64,000 bases of DNA from Saxidomus purpurata (lineage: Eukaryota; Mollusca; Bivalvia; Venerida; Veneridae), in contig JAFMSR010000002.1 of assembly GCA_022818135.1 (NCBI GenBank), positions 28,341,003 through 28,405,002 on the forward strand, read 5' to 3'. How positions within the stretch are numbered: position 1 is the first letter of the stretch; each line of letters begins with the position of its first letter. The notes under the pieces were generated by a model. The model made no database searches. It saw nothing but the letters and a program-made list of their open reading frames with translations, and was not told the DNA's origin. The translations under genes were made by a program, and so were the position numbers. This document shows positions 11,250 through 24,264 of the stretch, piece by piece.

Positions 11250-11860
11250 TAACCCGGTTTACGTCAAAAGGATACGAGCATAGTTAACTAAACCATGCGA
11301 CTGACGCGTTTAATACGTCATTTGTGCTGTTCTGTATTTCCATTTGATATTTTTAGAAACAAACTCAAAAAAGTAGAATTTTAACCATAAAATAAACAGA
11401 AAAATTGTGGTATCGGTGTAATACACGTAATTTCACTCGTGAACACCAAAAGTTGTTATATTCACTCTGGCTGCGCCACTCTAAAATAACACTTTTGGCT
11501 CCTCGTAAATTAACATGATCTTACACCGAAACCAACAATTATCCTCTATTTAATTGTTGGTTTTGGTGTAATATCACATCATAATTTACCGAGTGGGCAC
11601 CAAAGGTAATAGTTTTATGAATGGCACAGCCACGAGTGAAAATAACTACTTTTGGTGTTCACAAGTGAAATTAACGCAATATTACATCGATGCCAACAAT
11701 TTTTCTGTTTATTTTATGTTTAAAATTGTAGTTTTGTTAAGTTTGTTTCCAAAAAAATGTCGAAAATCGCAGGAAATATCACCAGAAAGCATAGCACAAA
11801 TGACGTCATTTTGACGACGTCATCGCTCGCTACTCCTTTTGACGTCAATCAAAGTAGACG
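11250..11860. mobile_element. Large foldback / palindromic element, about 0.6 kb
   Basis: Two long arms pair around a centre near 11545. The apex is ACCAACAATTA / TAATTGTTGG around 11531-11560. Moving out, AAATAAACAGAAAAATTG on the left (about 11390) pairs with CAATTTTTCTGTTTATTT on the right (about 11697), ATTTGTGCT with AGCACAAAT, and near the edges TACGTCAAAAGGA with TCCTTTTGACGTC. The arms are about 285 bp each with scattered mismatches. No coding capacity. This is the structure of a foldback or MITE-type non-autonomous DNA transposon; the family is unknown. Confidence 0.8.
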
Positions 11861-12229
11861 ATTTTTATAATTTCACGGAGTGAACATTGAGTTTATCGGG
11901 ATAACACCCACCCTTATATTTCGATTAACCGGGGATAAATATGAAATAAAATTTTATATAGATAATATCTTTTACACGTTGAGATAGCTACTGGATATAT
12001 TCATTCAGTGTGTACATCCTTCTTATTTCTTAGTAGCACTTCTTTGTTTGTTTGTATCAATGAATACTCGACATAGAAGGCAAATCGTCGTCCTAATTCA
12101 TCACTGTTTTTATTTATAATAAAACGGAATCCGTAGATGTTGAAAAGTCATCACTTTCTGCACATATATAAGTACGGGAAAAGATCTGTATGCATTGTAG
12201 TTCGTTTCGACGGACATTTTGATACAAGA

Positions 12230-12604
12230 ATTAAAGAGGCACTCCCTACATCTAGCAGAATATATTCTCGAAACAAAGATGTGTCCAATGAACGTAAAAT
12301 GATAAATAGATGCAATTTCAAAGAAGAACCTTTGGCGTAAAATGCCTCGCTTTACCACAATTAATCAATATAGAGGCTTTCTGTAATAAATTGCATCCAC
12401 CCATTAATTGTACAACAACTCTACATAGATTATTGAATGATTTACGGTACTGCAGTATATTTTAACCGTTGTTTATATAAATAATGACTGGGAATGCATA
12501 GGTGAAACTTTTAGGTTAAGTTATAATACTACCAACGATTCTATTATTAATGTTTTGGAGGTAATTTAGTCTGGCATCAGTTAAAGGGTATGCCCCTTTA
12601 ATTT
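12230..12604. mobile_element. MITE with TTAAAGRGGCA termini (uninterrupted copy)
   Basis: The left end TTAAAGAGGCACTCCCT and the reverse complement of the right end, TTAAAGGGGCATACCCT, are inverted repeats. The body is non-coding, about 375 bp. A second copy of the same body lies at 27260-28726, where it is split by another element (27579-28678). The shared stretch includes TATTCTCGAAACA, CTTTCTGTAATAAAT and CCATTAATTGTACAACAA. This is a small non-autonomous DNA transposon; superfamily not determined. Confidence 0.75.
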
Positions 12605-13400
12605 TTCACATAAGTGAAAGTATAAGTAGCTAGACAATATTTTTGAAAATACATAAAGACATAAATACATGTTATTTTACCAGAGAACTTTAGTTTGTCA
12701 CAAACATTTGAACAGAAATAGATTGTATATTATTTTCATAGGCATTGTTATGAAACTTACAGAACGTCGAATGAACATATTCATTGACAACAGCAGAACA
12801 GAAAAACTAATTATCAAGAAAAAAAAGCTTCAGTTATGAAAGAAAAATGAAAAAGGTGGTTGTTAGTTTAAACATTATTAATTCGTTTATCAAAGCATGA
12901 ACAAAAACAATACAAATTTTATAGACAGCTTCCAGGATTGAGAAGAAAGCTATACAGCTTGTTTGAATCTCTTTTCTGATCAATATATTCATAAAATTCG
13001 TTTTCAGTAACAACACTAATGTAAATTAGACAAAATGTTATGATTGCTTGCAGTTTATTCTCTTTACAAACACACATAACTGAAACAAGCTGGTTATTGT
13101 ATAAGGATGGTCGAGTTTGACGTCATATATCAAGAAAATGCGTCATAAAACAGGAAATGCCTTGAGTGAGAGATTGTAAACTTTATATTGTCAAAGTTTA
13201 AAATTCTCTGAAAGACTATCATAGAAACCTAAAAGGAATAATTTCAGTACATTTATTTGTCTATAACGCATGAATCATGAAGTTCGTATTGTATTCCAGC
13301 TCACAATGTTTGCACTTTTGCATGCAACCATTTTTTGGGGAGAGTCAGCAACCACAGAAAAAACTTCTTATTATCGTTATAAAATATAGCACTTGTCTGA
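12605..13400. other. Unannotated, no feature seen
   Basis: AT-rich, no supported gene or repeat. Confidence 0.4.
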
Positions 13401-13404
13401 TAAA

Positions 13405-13560
13405 CAGAACAGAACAGATCAGAACATAATTTTTTTATTCACGACCTGTACAATAATTACATCATCACATAAACATAAATAATACAAGTATATACAAGAT
13501 CATAATGGCAATATTCAATTTTCAAATTATATTCAATACAGCAATATATTTCTAAGAGGA
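13405..13560 (-). mobile_element. Possible LINE 3' end with AGAAC short-repeat tail
   Basis: Read on the minus strand this ends in GAATAAAAAAATTATG followed by short repeats of the CTGTT type. That resembles the short-tandem-repeat 3' termini of CR1/RTE-like LINEs in place of poly(A). No coding part remains next to it, so the call rests on the tail alone. Confidence 0.3.
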
Positions 13561-13805
13561 TGAACTGTTATCAATTGTAAGTTATGGAAGTTCTATGCGA
13601 TAGTGCAAATTTGATATAAAGAGCTAAGTTTTTTATTCTTATTTTTGTTTTTGTTTTTTATTCAACGTCGCTACAATGGTATATAGATCTATTCATTATT
13701 ATAATGACAAAACCCAAACAATATATATATGTAGATTTATATAGTCATTGTGTATGTTAAAGTTCGTGTAATGAATCTATTCAAAGGGTGCTCTACGAAT
13801 ATAGT

Positions 13806-14076
13806 TTATCGATACCATCTTACCACTCCCTTTTTGCAATAATCTGAACATAGTAGATAAAAAGTTGCAATTTTCACATGACTTGAAGTTACGTCCTAAT
13901 GATTTTTATGAACCCACTTTCTTGAATTGTCTGATATCAAAGTGTACAATATGTATTGGCAACAGTGCATTATTTAAACAAAATCATGTTTTTGTATTGT
14001 TTATTGCTTCAACATCTAGCGATACCATATTACCACTCCCTTTTTGAAATATTGTGAACATAGTAGATAAAAAGTC
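13806..14076. repeat. Pair of ~62-bp direct repeats
   Basis: The stretch at about 13808-13869 (GATACCATCTTACCACTCCC, then TTTTTGCAATAAT...GAACATAGTAG) recurs at about 14019-14076 with a few changes. The copies are 211 bp apart. No function is evident. Confidence 0.75.
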
Positions 14077-14414
14077 AAACATGGGGTACTGGTGTCAGCA
14101 GGGAGGTATGTAGGTAGAGTTAGTCCGACTTTCATGTTAGCAGCGCCTGAATGATAGCATGAAGGGAAACCCCTCGTCTTTTCAGGTGATGACAGATTGA
14201 GCATGTGTGTGGTTTGCTTGCAGACGAGGCTCCGCAATCCCAAGTGCCCGTCGCATTATATTCGTGACACTGTGCCTTGGATGCGCTGTGTGTCGTTGTG
14301 CTTATTGCGAGCCTGTCAAACATTCACATTATCAATTTCATCGACAACCAGGTAAAAAAAAAAACGGATCAAGGTGTTACATGTCCCCAGTATATTTACA
14401 CTGAACTGTTGATA

Positions 14415-14790
14415 AATGTCCATGCACAGAATAGATTAATGCAAAATATATACAGTTTGTCCATGCACGGAATTGACAAATGCAAAATATGCGCAGTTTG
14501 TCCATGCACGGAATTGACAAATGCAAAGTCTGCAGAGTTTGTCCATGCACGGAATTGACAAATGCAAGGTCTGCACAGTTTGTCCATACACGGAATGGAC
14601 AAATGCAAAGTCTGCACCGCTTGTCCATGCACGGAATGGACAAATGCAAAATATGCACAGTTTTTCCATGCACGGAATGGACAAATGTAAAGTCTGCAGT
14701 TTGTCCATGCACGGAATGGACAAATGCAAATACTACATATTGCCTATGCAGTGTATAAGTCGTTTGTCCTTGCACGGAATGGACAAACTA
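14415..14790. repeat. 41-bp hairpin minisatellite
   Basis: TGTCCATGCAC recurs at 14417, 14458, 14499, 14540, 14581, 14622 and 14663 (as TTTCC), then about 14702. The period is 41 bp with the last step 39. Each later unit contains TTTGTCCAT...ATGGACAAA, an inverted repeat able to form a 9-bp stem over a 7-base loop. Because 41 is not a multiple of three and the unit has few stops, long overlapping open frames appear on both strands; they are by-products of the repeat. Confidence 0.92.
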
Positions 14791-14859
14791 TTGAATAAAG
14801 AGATTTTACCGAGAGGTAAATCGATTCTAGGTTTGATGTCCAATTCTAGATTTAAATAA

Positions 14860-15520
14860 TACACTGTTTGACGGTATTTTTAAATGTATGACGACTACTA
14901 AGTGTGCCGATAATTATTATGTTTCCAATAACTTTGAAACCTGTGAGTTTTTTTATCAATATTTGCGTTGTTTCATTTAAATGCCCTCGTAAACAGTATT
15001 TACAAGTTGATTAAAATTGGTTGAAAAATGGTTGAGATATGACTGATCAAGTTGTATATTCCACTAGTCATAAAACGACGAGTCGCTTGGGGTTGATGCA
15101 AAAAAGTAAGAGACAATTGCATAGTGTTCAAATCAATGTTCTGAATGGCGTCAAATTTTGCCAAGATTTACCTGAATGACTTGGAGCCCGAACACGATCG
15201 ATTGAGTGGTAAAGTCACAAAATGTGCGGTTATAGATCGATAAAAAGTGTGATGTAAAATTGAACTAAGAAACTAGATGTTGTTAAACTTTGAACACTGA
15301 GGGAAATAAATTCCAACTTTTAAAGTGGTTACCTTTTTATTGTTAGAACAACCGGGCACGAAATGTTCAAGGTAAGCTTTTGTACCCACACTGTGTCCGT
15401 TGTCGGCAACAATTTGCTTCAAACGACATTTCCTCCAAAACCCCTTGGCAGAAGTTGATGAAACTTTCAACGGATGGTGCTTGCATAAAGTTCTATAAAC
15501 CTTGTTCAAAGAATTCCATT
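14860..15520. other. Unannotated, no feature seen
   Basis: No supported gene; an open minus-strand frame at 15273-15575 has no recognisable domain. Confidence 0.35.
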
Positions 15521-15700
15521 CAATATAGAACTTGTTGCTATGGCAACACATAGGAAATTTTCTCCAAAACCGCAAGGCTCAGTACTTAGATATTTGGCCT
15601 GTTAGATTGTTTAGCGGACGTCTACCAACATTGTTCAAATCATGGCCCCGGTGTTAATTGAATCCGCCATGGGGTCACCTGAATTTACATAGGAAAAACT
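15521..15700 (+). mobile_element. Fragment of a Helentron-like element (same family as 44637-45914)
   Basis: CTTAGATATTTGGC, then GACGTCTACCA, TTGTTCAAATCATG and CCCCGG occur here in the same order as in the longer element at 44.6-45.9 kb, for example near 45030-45090. Neither terminus is present, so this is an internal relic. Confidence 0.6.
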
Positions 15701-16680
15701 GAAAAAACAATTCCTTTAGTCTTAATTCATCATTTTAAAAACTACTTTCAGAATTTACTTGAAACTTCACACAAATAATAAATAGTGTATTAGACAAGTT
15801 TTGTATAATTTTTATTGCAAACGACACATCGGTTATTAAACTACACTCACTCAAAGATGATAACCCCCAAATCAAAAGTCGCAAAATTTGCCGTTTTCGC
15901 AATCTAATTTGACGGAATGCAAGTATAAAAGTAATTGCTACTGGGCCTTGTGTGCGATCACATTTCATTTTTTCTCGGACTTAAATGTTTCACAATACAT
16001 TAACTGAATACCCGATAAGGAGACAATATTGTACATGTTTCCGAAAACGATGTTGCTGGGAAGACAATAACCAATAATTAGAGCGCCTGATTATTATTTG
16101 TTAAGGGTACCGTTATGCTGTTATGACACTTCCTAAACTGTCCGAAAATTAAAGCACCTGAACGTTGAACTTGTGGATGATTGCTACCACTTTTCAGAAC
16201 ACAGGTTATTATAATTAGTTTAATCTTCATTTCATACATGTGAGTAAGGAAAATGGCTAGAATATGTATACAGCAAAAGGCGCAAATCGTTGGTCTAATT
16301 GTATGTGAAATTTTTGCAGACTTTTTAGTTTGCGCTTTATGATATTGTTGCCGTTGTTTAAAGGAATTTGAGTTTGTGATTTTATTTTTAATATTTTATG
16401 AATTTACTATTGTTAAACAATGTAGACATGGAATAACATATAACATTAAACCTGTGTAATGTTTGTTCATTTTTTGCGACTTTCGATTTCGTGGGTTGCG
16501 TACATTACACGTGCGGTAAATTGGTACTTACGCAATCACCTAGTCTATTAATTAACTTGCGGTGAAATACAACAGTACACATGTTGTGAATTTGGTTAAG
16601 ATATCTGGTATAGTTTCTGAAATATTCAAAAATATTGAAAGGTAGCGTTTGAAGTTTAAGTGTATATCTTGTCAATATTT
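15701..16680. other. Unannotated, no feature seen
   Basis: No gene or repeat recognised. Confidence 0.4.
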
Positions 16681-16684
16681 TAAG

Positions 16685-17360
16685 ATCTACTCAAAGGCAA
16701 CAGAAACGTAACATTTTTCATTTTCTTATTTTTTTTACAGTCAGCGTATATTTTCTTATTAAAACGTGTATGCTAAGTAGTTAAGTTTAATTCTCAAACT
16801 GTCTACCGTATGACTATTCATTCAGAGACATTTTTTATTTTTCCTATGTCTCTGTTCCATGGGAATTCTTTTTAACATGCACGGGACATAATAATCTTCA
16901 AGTTATTTCGTTGCCTTTGTTTTGCCGGTCTGTATATTGGCAAATACTGTTCAATTCTTCAAATGGTGTTTAAAGATAATCTGACTTTTCAATGAATGGT
17001 ATTAAATAAATGTACGGAAAACTAAATAAATACTATGCTGAATATTTTTTATCCCTCTGCTTGAATATACAGAAGCACGTGAATACTATTTCTGAGTAAA
17101 GTACGGATTTACAAAACATGATCATTAACGTTTATGTTTTTATCTATTTAAAATCAGGAAGGCAATATCGAGGAGTCAACGCGGCTTCTATACTCAAAGG
17201 CAACATAATTCATTTTCTTATTATTTGCAGAAAAATGTATTATATTTTGTCATTAAAACGTATACATGTATACCAAGTAGTAAGGTTTTATTTCCCTACT
17301 TTCTACGTCTATGTTCTAAGTGAATTCTTTTTAAAACGCACCGGTTGTTACTTGGTAAAG
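16685..17360. repeat. Two diverged ~200-bp dispersed-repeat copies
   Basis: 16685-16890 and 17187-17355 are homologous. Both begin CTCAAAGGCAACA, share TTCATTTTCTTATT and (T)AAAACGT, then (C)AAGTAGT, and finish with GAATTCTTTTTAA(A/C)A. The starting motif ACTCAAAGGCAA(C/A) is also the left end of the short element at 55529-55765, so these are probably relatives of that family. Confidence 0.6.
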
Positions 17361-18640
17361 TTGCGTTTGTTGTAACATCAAAACCATATGCAAGACCCGC
17401 GTGACTTCAAAGCGAGGGGAACTGTTCGACACTTTTGTCTTAATCGTTTTGAAGAATATTATTAAAATCATGTTTCAATGTTTATTTTACTGGACAAGGC
17501 AAATAGGAATATAGTAATTATTTACGTCTATCAGTCCATACGTACTTAAAGTCAAAGGATCACAATTCCAAGTAGCTTTTATTTTATCAAGAAAGATGTC
17601 TTACCGTCAGAAATCATTTTTATTTATACCAAAATCATTCCTAACTTTACTTTTTAAATCAATGCACATGTTAGAAATATAGCGCATTATTTTTTTCAAT
17701 GATATTGCAAAAATCAAGAAAGGTTTTCTGGCAACCCTTTTTCATGATAAAATGACTTGAATAAGAAAGAAAGGCATATGTAAACATTGTTTTAGAGTGA
17801 ATAAAACATTGTTCTAGCATTATCCTATCAGTAAATTTATTTTTGTAGATCAGTAATATCAATGGGATTCTTGAACTTTAACGTTTTGTTCCCGCTCCAT
17901 ATCTCCTTTACCCGTGGCATAATTTTCTTGAAACTTGCGCCAAATGTTCACCTGATCGAAACGGCGTGCAGTAAAAAGAGGCTCTATAAGACCAGGTAAA
18001 GAAATTAAAAGCATCTGTTCCCGCACTTTTTAAAAAAGATGATGAGTACACAACTATTGACTTAACAGTTTCAATTTGACGTTGAAAATCGCGATTTTGA
18101 CGTTACGTCTTTGTGCCGGGTTAGCATGCGCGACGTCAATACGCTACAGCCACTTGAACGTCAAGTTTATGACGTCTTACAGATGACCCCTAAGTAAATC
18201 CATTTCCCCGTCTTGCACAATATATGAAATTAGTGTTCGAAATTATTTTTTGTTGTCCAATCCCAGTGCAGTATACGCAACAATGCTGATTTCAAACACT
18301 GAGTAGGTAAATGTTCATTTCGCCAGACCAGTTTACTTTCGTAAATACATCACAATGAACACTTACCTATAATACATTAATGACATGTTTCTCTTGACGT
18401 TGAATGATTGACATCTATAATGTGGAAAACTGAAAGTTTCTTTCTTTCTGCAAGGATGAATTATAAATGCTGTGGTAATTTAATTAATTTTGTATAATTC
18501 TCAAGGCATATTGATTACTTTATTTCCAGCCTGATATCAGATTTCTCTTTGTAATTGATTACATTTCTGGTACATAAATACATGAAAATAACAAAAACAT
18601 GCAATTATTTTAACTCACCTAAACTTTTATGCGTGCTGCA
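17361..18640. other. Unannotated, no feature seen
   Basis: AT-rich sequence, no gene or structured repeat recognised. Confidence 0.4.
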
Positions 18641-18870
18641 CGATCTTTATATAATAATATCTCTTCGTAGTTTGCACATGGCGGTCCGCCGTACCCGGTA
18701 TGTTGGTATAAGGGTATGCGTGTGGCAACCCTTACATTAGCAGATTCCAATGCATATTGGAACACTAATGCGTGTGTGTAAACATTTTCCAGCAATGGAA
18801 ACGTTAGTGCGCACAATGCCGGATATGTCCCTTGACCGCCATTTTGCAATATCCTTATCACGTTCTTTTT
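18640..18870. repeat. Solo relative of the GGCGGTC/GACCGCC repeat
   Basis: GGCGGTCCGCC near 18680 and ATGTCCCTTGACCGCCA near 18826-18842 are the two arms seen repeatedly in the array at 20.6-25.7 kb. The spacer here is different, so this is a diverged single copy. Confidence 0.55.
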
Positions 18871-18963
18871 ATATTTGGTGCAGAGATACACAAAAGATAA
18901 CAATAAAGTATTTTTCCTTTTGCATAAATATTGAACAATAAAATGTAAATATATTTGTACTTT

Positions 18964-19389
18964 TGTGTCGCCCTTTCGGAGAAAAGGCGATACATACGGA
19001 TCGCTTTGTCAGTCCGTCCGTCCGTCCGTCACAAAAACTTAACGTTGGCTTTAACTTTTCATTTCTTAAGATTTCCTCGTCAAACTTTACACTTGCATTG
19101 CTTATGACAAAAGGGTTGTGATGCCGCCAATTGTTGTGGGTCAAGGTCATATTTGACAGAGTTATGCCCCCTTTTGTAATTAGTCACTAAAACTCAACGT
19201 TGACTATAACTGCCATTTCTTAAGATTTCTTCATCAAACTTTCAAATTGCATTGCTTATCACAGAAGGGTCGTGAAGCCGCCAAATTTTGTAGGTCATAT
19301 TGGACAGTTATGCCCGTCTTGAAATTATTTGTTATTCCGACAAAATGTAGGAGGGCGACTCAAGTGTTCTGCTGAACACCCGTCTAGTT
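18964..19389 (+). mobile_element. Helentron-like non-autonomous element (HINE/pearl type), CTAG end
   Basis: About 425 bp. Subterminal inverted repeats are GTCGCCCT (18967-18974) and AGGGCGAC (19352-19359). Near the 3' end GTGTTC-TGCT-GAACAC (19364-19379) forms a 6-bp stem hairpin, followed within a few bases by CTAG (19384-19387) and TT. These are the hallmarks of Helentron-associated non-autonomous elements: subterminal inverted repeats, a 3' hairpin shortly before a CTAG end, and no target duplication. The body has two diverged copies of a CTTAAGATTTC(C/T)TC..CAAACTTT block. No coding capacity. Confidence 0.8.
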
Positions 19390-20240
19390 TAAATATTTCA
19401 TTGCAAATTGATTACTTCATTTTCTTATTTTACTTGTTTCTATCCGCGATTTTTACAGTGAAAGCGGTAAACTACAACACATTCAGGCAAATATTTTAAC
19501 AAATGAAATGCAACTTCATATATGTAATATCTACATACAACATTTGAATGATGGTCAGCAATAATCATTGCATATCTTGTTTGGATTGCGGTCAACTCCA
19601 CGGAGAATTAACTACCGATTTCGGATGAGTTCTTAAGCGAACAAGTATTCGAAGTTAGCACGGTATTCGCTTTATGGTTTGTAAATACACAAAATAACAA
19701 GTTAGCTGGTTATTCGGAGCCAGCTAGGCATTTGCATTTTTTAAGATATGCAAAAACCCAAGTCTTAGCTGGCTAGATGTTCAAATCCAGCTGAGTATTG
19801 ATACCCATTACCCACTTCCCATCTTCTAGCCAACTTCACATACAACAAGCGCGCATACGCATTATCTCTGATTTACTCGACTTAAGCAACCATCAGCTAC
19901 TCACGACTTGGTCAGGATTAAGATGACGGCAAGATCAGAGATAATGTGCATATTATACAAGTACTAAGTTGCCTTCTTAGACAGGATTTTAGCAACGAAC
20001 TAAAGCAGAACGTGTTGAAGTGGGATATTTTTTGTGCACAGCCCGACGAAAATTCACTGGAACTGTCAACATGGACAAGTCTATAGCAGAAATTTCACGT
20101 GGAGAAAGTTTTAAAGCAATAAATATATGAATTAGAAAAATATAAAAAATTGAAAAGAATTAAGCCAACTTGTTTAGACTAGTGTGTCTTCTATACTTCT
20201 CCAATTTTACAGGTTTTGTAAGCCTTTGCGTAAAACAACT
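19390..20240. other. Unannotated, no feature seen
   Basis: No gene or repeat recognised. Confidence 0.4.
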
Positions 20241-20246
20241 GGACAT

Positions 20247-20366
20247 CGTTTTATCAACGCACTCTTGTTCAACGACATTGTCGTACGACCGTTTTATGAA
20301 AGGTGTCGCAGTCCCCATGTCGCTCCAATGTCGCAGACTTTGTCGTAGACCTTTGATAAAACGGCC
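20247..20366. repeat. Short inverted-repeat element with CGTTTTATCAA ends
   Basis: CGTTTTATCAA at the left and TTGATAAAACGGCC at the right form inverted ends around about 100 bp of relatively GC-rich sequence rich in GTCGT/GTCGC. It looks like a small MITE, but the internal part is too short to classify. Confidence 0.5.
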
Positions 20367-21607
20367 CCCTGCCGCGGTGATAGAGTATGAATAAGTTCAT
20401 GACATTGTCTAGTTCATTATTGAAACTCTGACAAAGAAGTGTAAAAAATACATTTTGACAAACTAACCACTTTTGTACCATTCTTTTGCAAAACTAAATA
20501 TGAAAAATAGAAGTAGAAAAATGAATTGAAAAACATCATGTATAAATGTTAGGACAAATATATACATTGTCAATAGTTTTCATTTTTAAAAAAACTTCTC
20601 ACCGTTAAAGACGAAGTCAAGTTCAAGTTTTAACTTGAACAGTAACACGGTATTAGGTCATGGCTGATGCTCTAGACATCACGACAAACTTACTCATATT
20701 GTACTATTCTACGTGTATCGATCACCTGCAGGCATTTTCCTTTTGCAATGTATAGATACAATAAATATTTATCAATATTTTAAAATAATTCTTCATAGCA
20801 TATTGATATCGTGATTTCCTTATTTTATCCCCTCTTGTCTTTGTTATCACCTTTATTTATTTTACACGAATAACGGTAAATAACGGAAATGTCATGCAAA
20901 TATTGAAACTGATAGAATGCAGTCCAGCAATACGCTTGAGATATAAAACATCAAATTTCATTGTATATACGGCGATCCGCTATAATCGGTATATGTGTGA
21001 TATCGACTACGGTCAATAATTAATAAATAATGAATACAAACACAAATGCACTATGTGTACTGCCGAATATGTCCCTTGACCGCCTCTTTTGTATACTTTT
21101 GGAAAGGGATGATTGAAAAAAATGCGGATGCCTACCGCTGTATATAAGACTTGTCGATACTAAAATTTATTTTCTATTTTCACATTGTATGATGCTTTAC
21201 ATGTTATATTAATTTGCAAATGCAAGGGCCAATCGAAATATCGCATGTTGTAGATAGTGTAGCAAATTTACAGCGGACTTTGATACAGATTTATCGCCGA
21301 TCTTCAATATCTCAGCAACATAGAATAAATATTTTCAAATTTTAACTTAAACAATAGCACGGTTTTGGGTCATGGCTGTTTCTCTAGCATAAGGTTCGCT
21401 AAAATGACTTAACGACAAACTTCTCATATTGTACAATTCTGCGTGTATCGCTAAACTGTTGGCCGTTTTCTTTTACAAATGTATCATGAAATACAATAAA
21501 TATATCAATATATTTTAATAATTCTTCATAGCATATCGATATTGTAAGTTCCTTATTTTACTGCCGCTTGTCTTTTCGATCATCTTTATTTATTTATTTA
21601 TTTATTC

Positions 21608-21905
21608 TTAAATGACTTCTTCTCTTTCCCTCCAATTGTTTTAGTAATAGCGGTCTTTAACATAGATTTGACTGTATATGGAGTTTAAATGTCTCGAAAT
21701 GTTTGCTATAAATTATTGAGTGATTGTCATAAGTATTATGTATAACTGAGTTATGTATAGTTGAAATTTAAGTTTTGTTTATGTCCTTTTCATGTTTTCT
21801 TTTTCAGAAGGCCATGTTTAAACTAAGTCATATGAATATTCGTTCATATTTCTGTATGTGTTACCTTCTTTAAATAAAGAATTTATTATTATTATTATTA
21901 TTTTA
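21608..21905 (+). mobile_element. Short retroposon with (ATT)n tail inside an array unit
   Basis: Compared with sister units, this unit is interrupted within the CACCTTTATTTATTTTACAC block by about 300 bp ending AATAAAGAATTTATT and an (ATT)n tail. The host motif TTTATTTA occurs on both sides, consistent with a target duplication. This is the signature of a SINE or a 5'-truncated LINE 3' end inserted in plus orientation. No A/B box or reverse-transcriptase remnant is visible in it. Confidence 0.65.
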
Positions 21906-23513
21906 TTTACACGAGTAACGGTAGATTACGGAAATCTCATTCAAATATTGTAACTGATGGAATGCGGTCCTGATGTTCGCTTGATATGTAAAACACCACA
22001 TTTCATTGTATCTACGGCGGTCCGTCTACATTCCTATCATCTGGGCTGGCTCATAAGTGAATGTGTTGTTACTGTTTTTCTACAGTTTATACTGAATATT
22101 ACCAAAATTGTGTTGAATTGTTATATACATGTAATGAAATTAAAATTAATCATTCTTTCTGGTTAGACGTTCGGTTACCTATTTACGAGATGAGGCTTGA
22201 GGTATAAAGTTCCATATTTCTTTTTAATTAGACGGTAAATTTCTTTTAATATTTGAATATGAATCATTGAAAGGATATAGTTAATGAAAATAACAATTAA
22301 AAAATTGACCGTTATGGGCTGAATACCTAAGTTTGCTTTTCAACATATTATACTTGATATGATAGTTAAGCTTGTTCTCCTTGAATTCTTTTTGGGCCAT
22401 GCCTCAACAACGACAATCACCAATTTCCAACATATCAGCATGTCGGTTTTACTTTGTGGGCTCGCTGTGTTACTTTGTATCACGGTTAAATTGTTAACTC
22501 TGATGCAGGCACCAAACTATTCTGCCTAGAGCGTGATCAGCCATCACATCTGGTTTGCAATGTTTGCTTTTACAAACATTGAACTTTCAGTGCAATCCAA
22601 TCACATGTGAAAATGTTTGCACAAATGTTTTCTTTTTAATGATTTTGTATTGTTTTTAAGTTCATATCGGTAAACACGAACCAAACTATATTATCCTTTT
22701 TCAAGTTTTAACTTGAAAAATAGTTCGGTATTAGGTCATGGTTATGCTGTAGAAGAAGGTGCCTAAAATGAAATAATAACAAATTACTCATATGGTACAA
22801 TACTGTGTATCGATCAGTTGTATGCCTTTTCCTTTTGCAAATGTATAGATACAAAAATATATCAACATTTGATAATAATTCTTCATAGCATATTGATATC
22901 GTAATTTTCTTATTTTACTCACTCTTGTCTTTGCGATCACCTTTATTTATTTTACACGACCAACGGGAACTTACGGAAATGTCATGCAAATATTGCACCC
23001 TGATAGAATGCTGTCCTGTTGTTTGCTTGATATATAACACATCAAATTTCTTTGTATATTCGGCGGTCCGCTTCTGATATAGACTACGATCAATGACTAC
23101 CAAATAGCGATAACAAAACAAAAATACACTTTGTGTATAGATCCAAATAGATAACGCCACTATTATCGGAAAATCCCATTTCAACGTTTTAGGTAAGAAA
23201 TAGTATTACGATTTATACGTTTATTGATATATATTGGATAAAAAACGGCGCATATTTGATAAGCCACCATAGCGTAGAGAATAACGAAGGTGTTTGAATT
23301 CGGACCAATTATGCATTGTCGCCGGAAGACAATATCCAGCCGGAATGCATTTTTTAAAGTTTCGTTATGTTCTTTATATTCCCCTTTTTGGGGGAGATGG
23401 AGGGAGGTAGGGGGCTGTTTCATGACCATTCTACTTGTTATTTTTTATCATAACTTAATTAACATTCTTTACAGATTTTACAATGTTTGCACATTTACAG
23501 GCTTTAGCACATT

Positions 23514-24132
23514 TTTAGCTCGACTATTCGAAGAATAAGGAGGCTATTGCACTCGCCCCGGCGTCGGTGTCGGCGTCGGCGTCTGCGTTGGTTAAAGTTT
23601 TTTATAAAGTCAAATATCTTGAATACTATCAAAGGTATTGACTTGAAACTCAAACTATATGTTTACCATCAACATCTACACCTGATGAAGCAATCTCCAT
23701 AACTCTGTTTTGATTTTTGACATATTTATGCCCCTTTTTAACTTAGAATTTTGTCACAGTTTTTACCAGACTATTGAAATGGCTTACTTTTGAAATGTCA
23801 TAGAATAATTATGCAGCATGCAGCGGTCATGCTTTTTTAATTTTATACATCAGTTTTGAAACGTTACAAAGTTATTCATGATCAAATATACAAGGTGATG
23901 TATTTCTTTCAAATTAACCCTCCCCCCTCTCCCCCCCTCCCCAGTTGGCTTACATAATCCTGAGTAAGGCTTTGCACGTAATGTTCATTTACAAAGGTCT
24001 TTGAACAAGTTTCATATCTTTGACCTTAAGTCTTATAGACAATTACACAATACACCTGTTCTTAGACAAAAAAACCATTTTACCGACAAGCTTTCGAATA
24101 GTCGAGCGTGCTGTCATGAGACAGTTTTTTCT
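23514..24132 (+). mobile_element. Helentron-like non-autonomous element with CTGTC...GACAG hairpin
   Basis: The subterminal inverted repeats CTCGACTATTCGAA (about 23519-23532) and TTCGAATAGTCGAG (about 24093-24106) match. Close to the 3' end CTGTC-ATGA-GACAG (24111-24124) forms a hairpin followed by a T-rich terminus. A GTCGGTGTCGGCGTCGGC microsatellite lies near the 5' end (about 23560-23590), as in the relative at 26040. This family lacks the terminal CTAG. It sits inside the DNA that splits one unit of the 20.6-25.7 kb array. Confidence 0.75.
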
Positions 24133-24264
24133 GCCAAACTTCTTTTTTTCCACCCTCAAGTATATAGATAGAATTATGAGTTCATGTTACAATAATTTCT
24201 AATAAAAACCCGTACATTTCGTAAATAGTCAATAGACTAACATGGATGCAAAATCTGAAAAATA

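Noticed and set aside
14277..14859. Several overlapping Cys-rich open frames on both strands
   Set aside because: They are translations of the 41-bp minisatellite; the same unit rotates through frames, so none is likely a gene.
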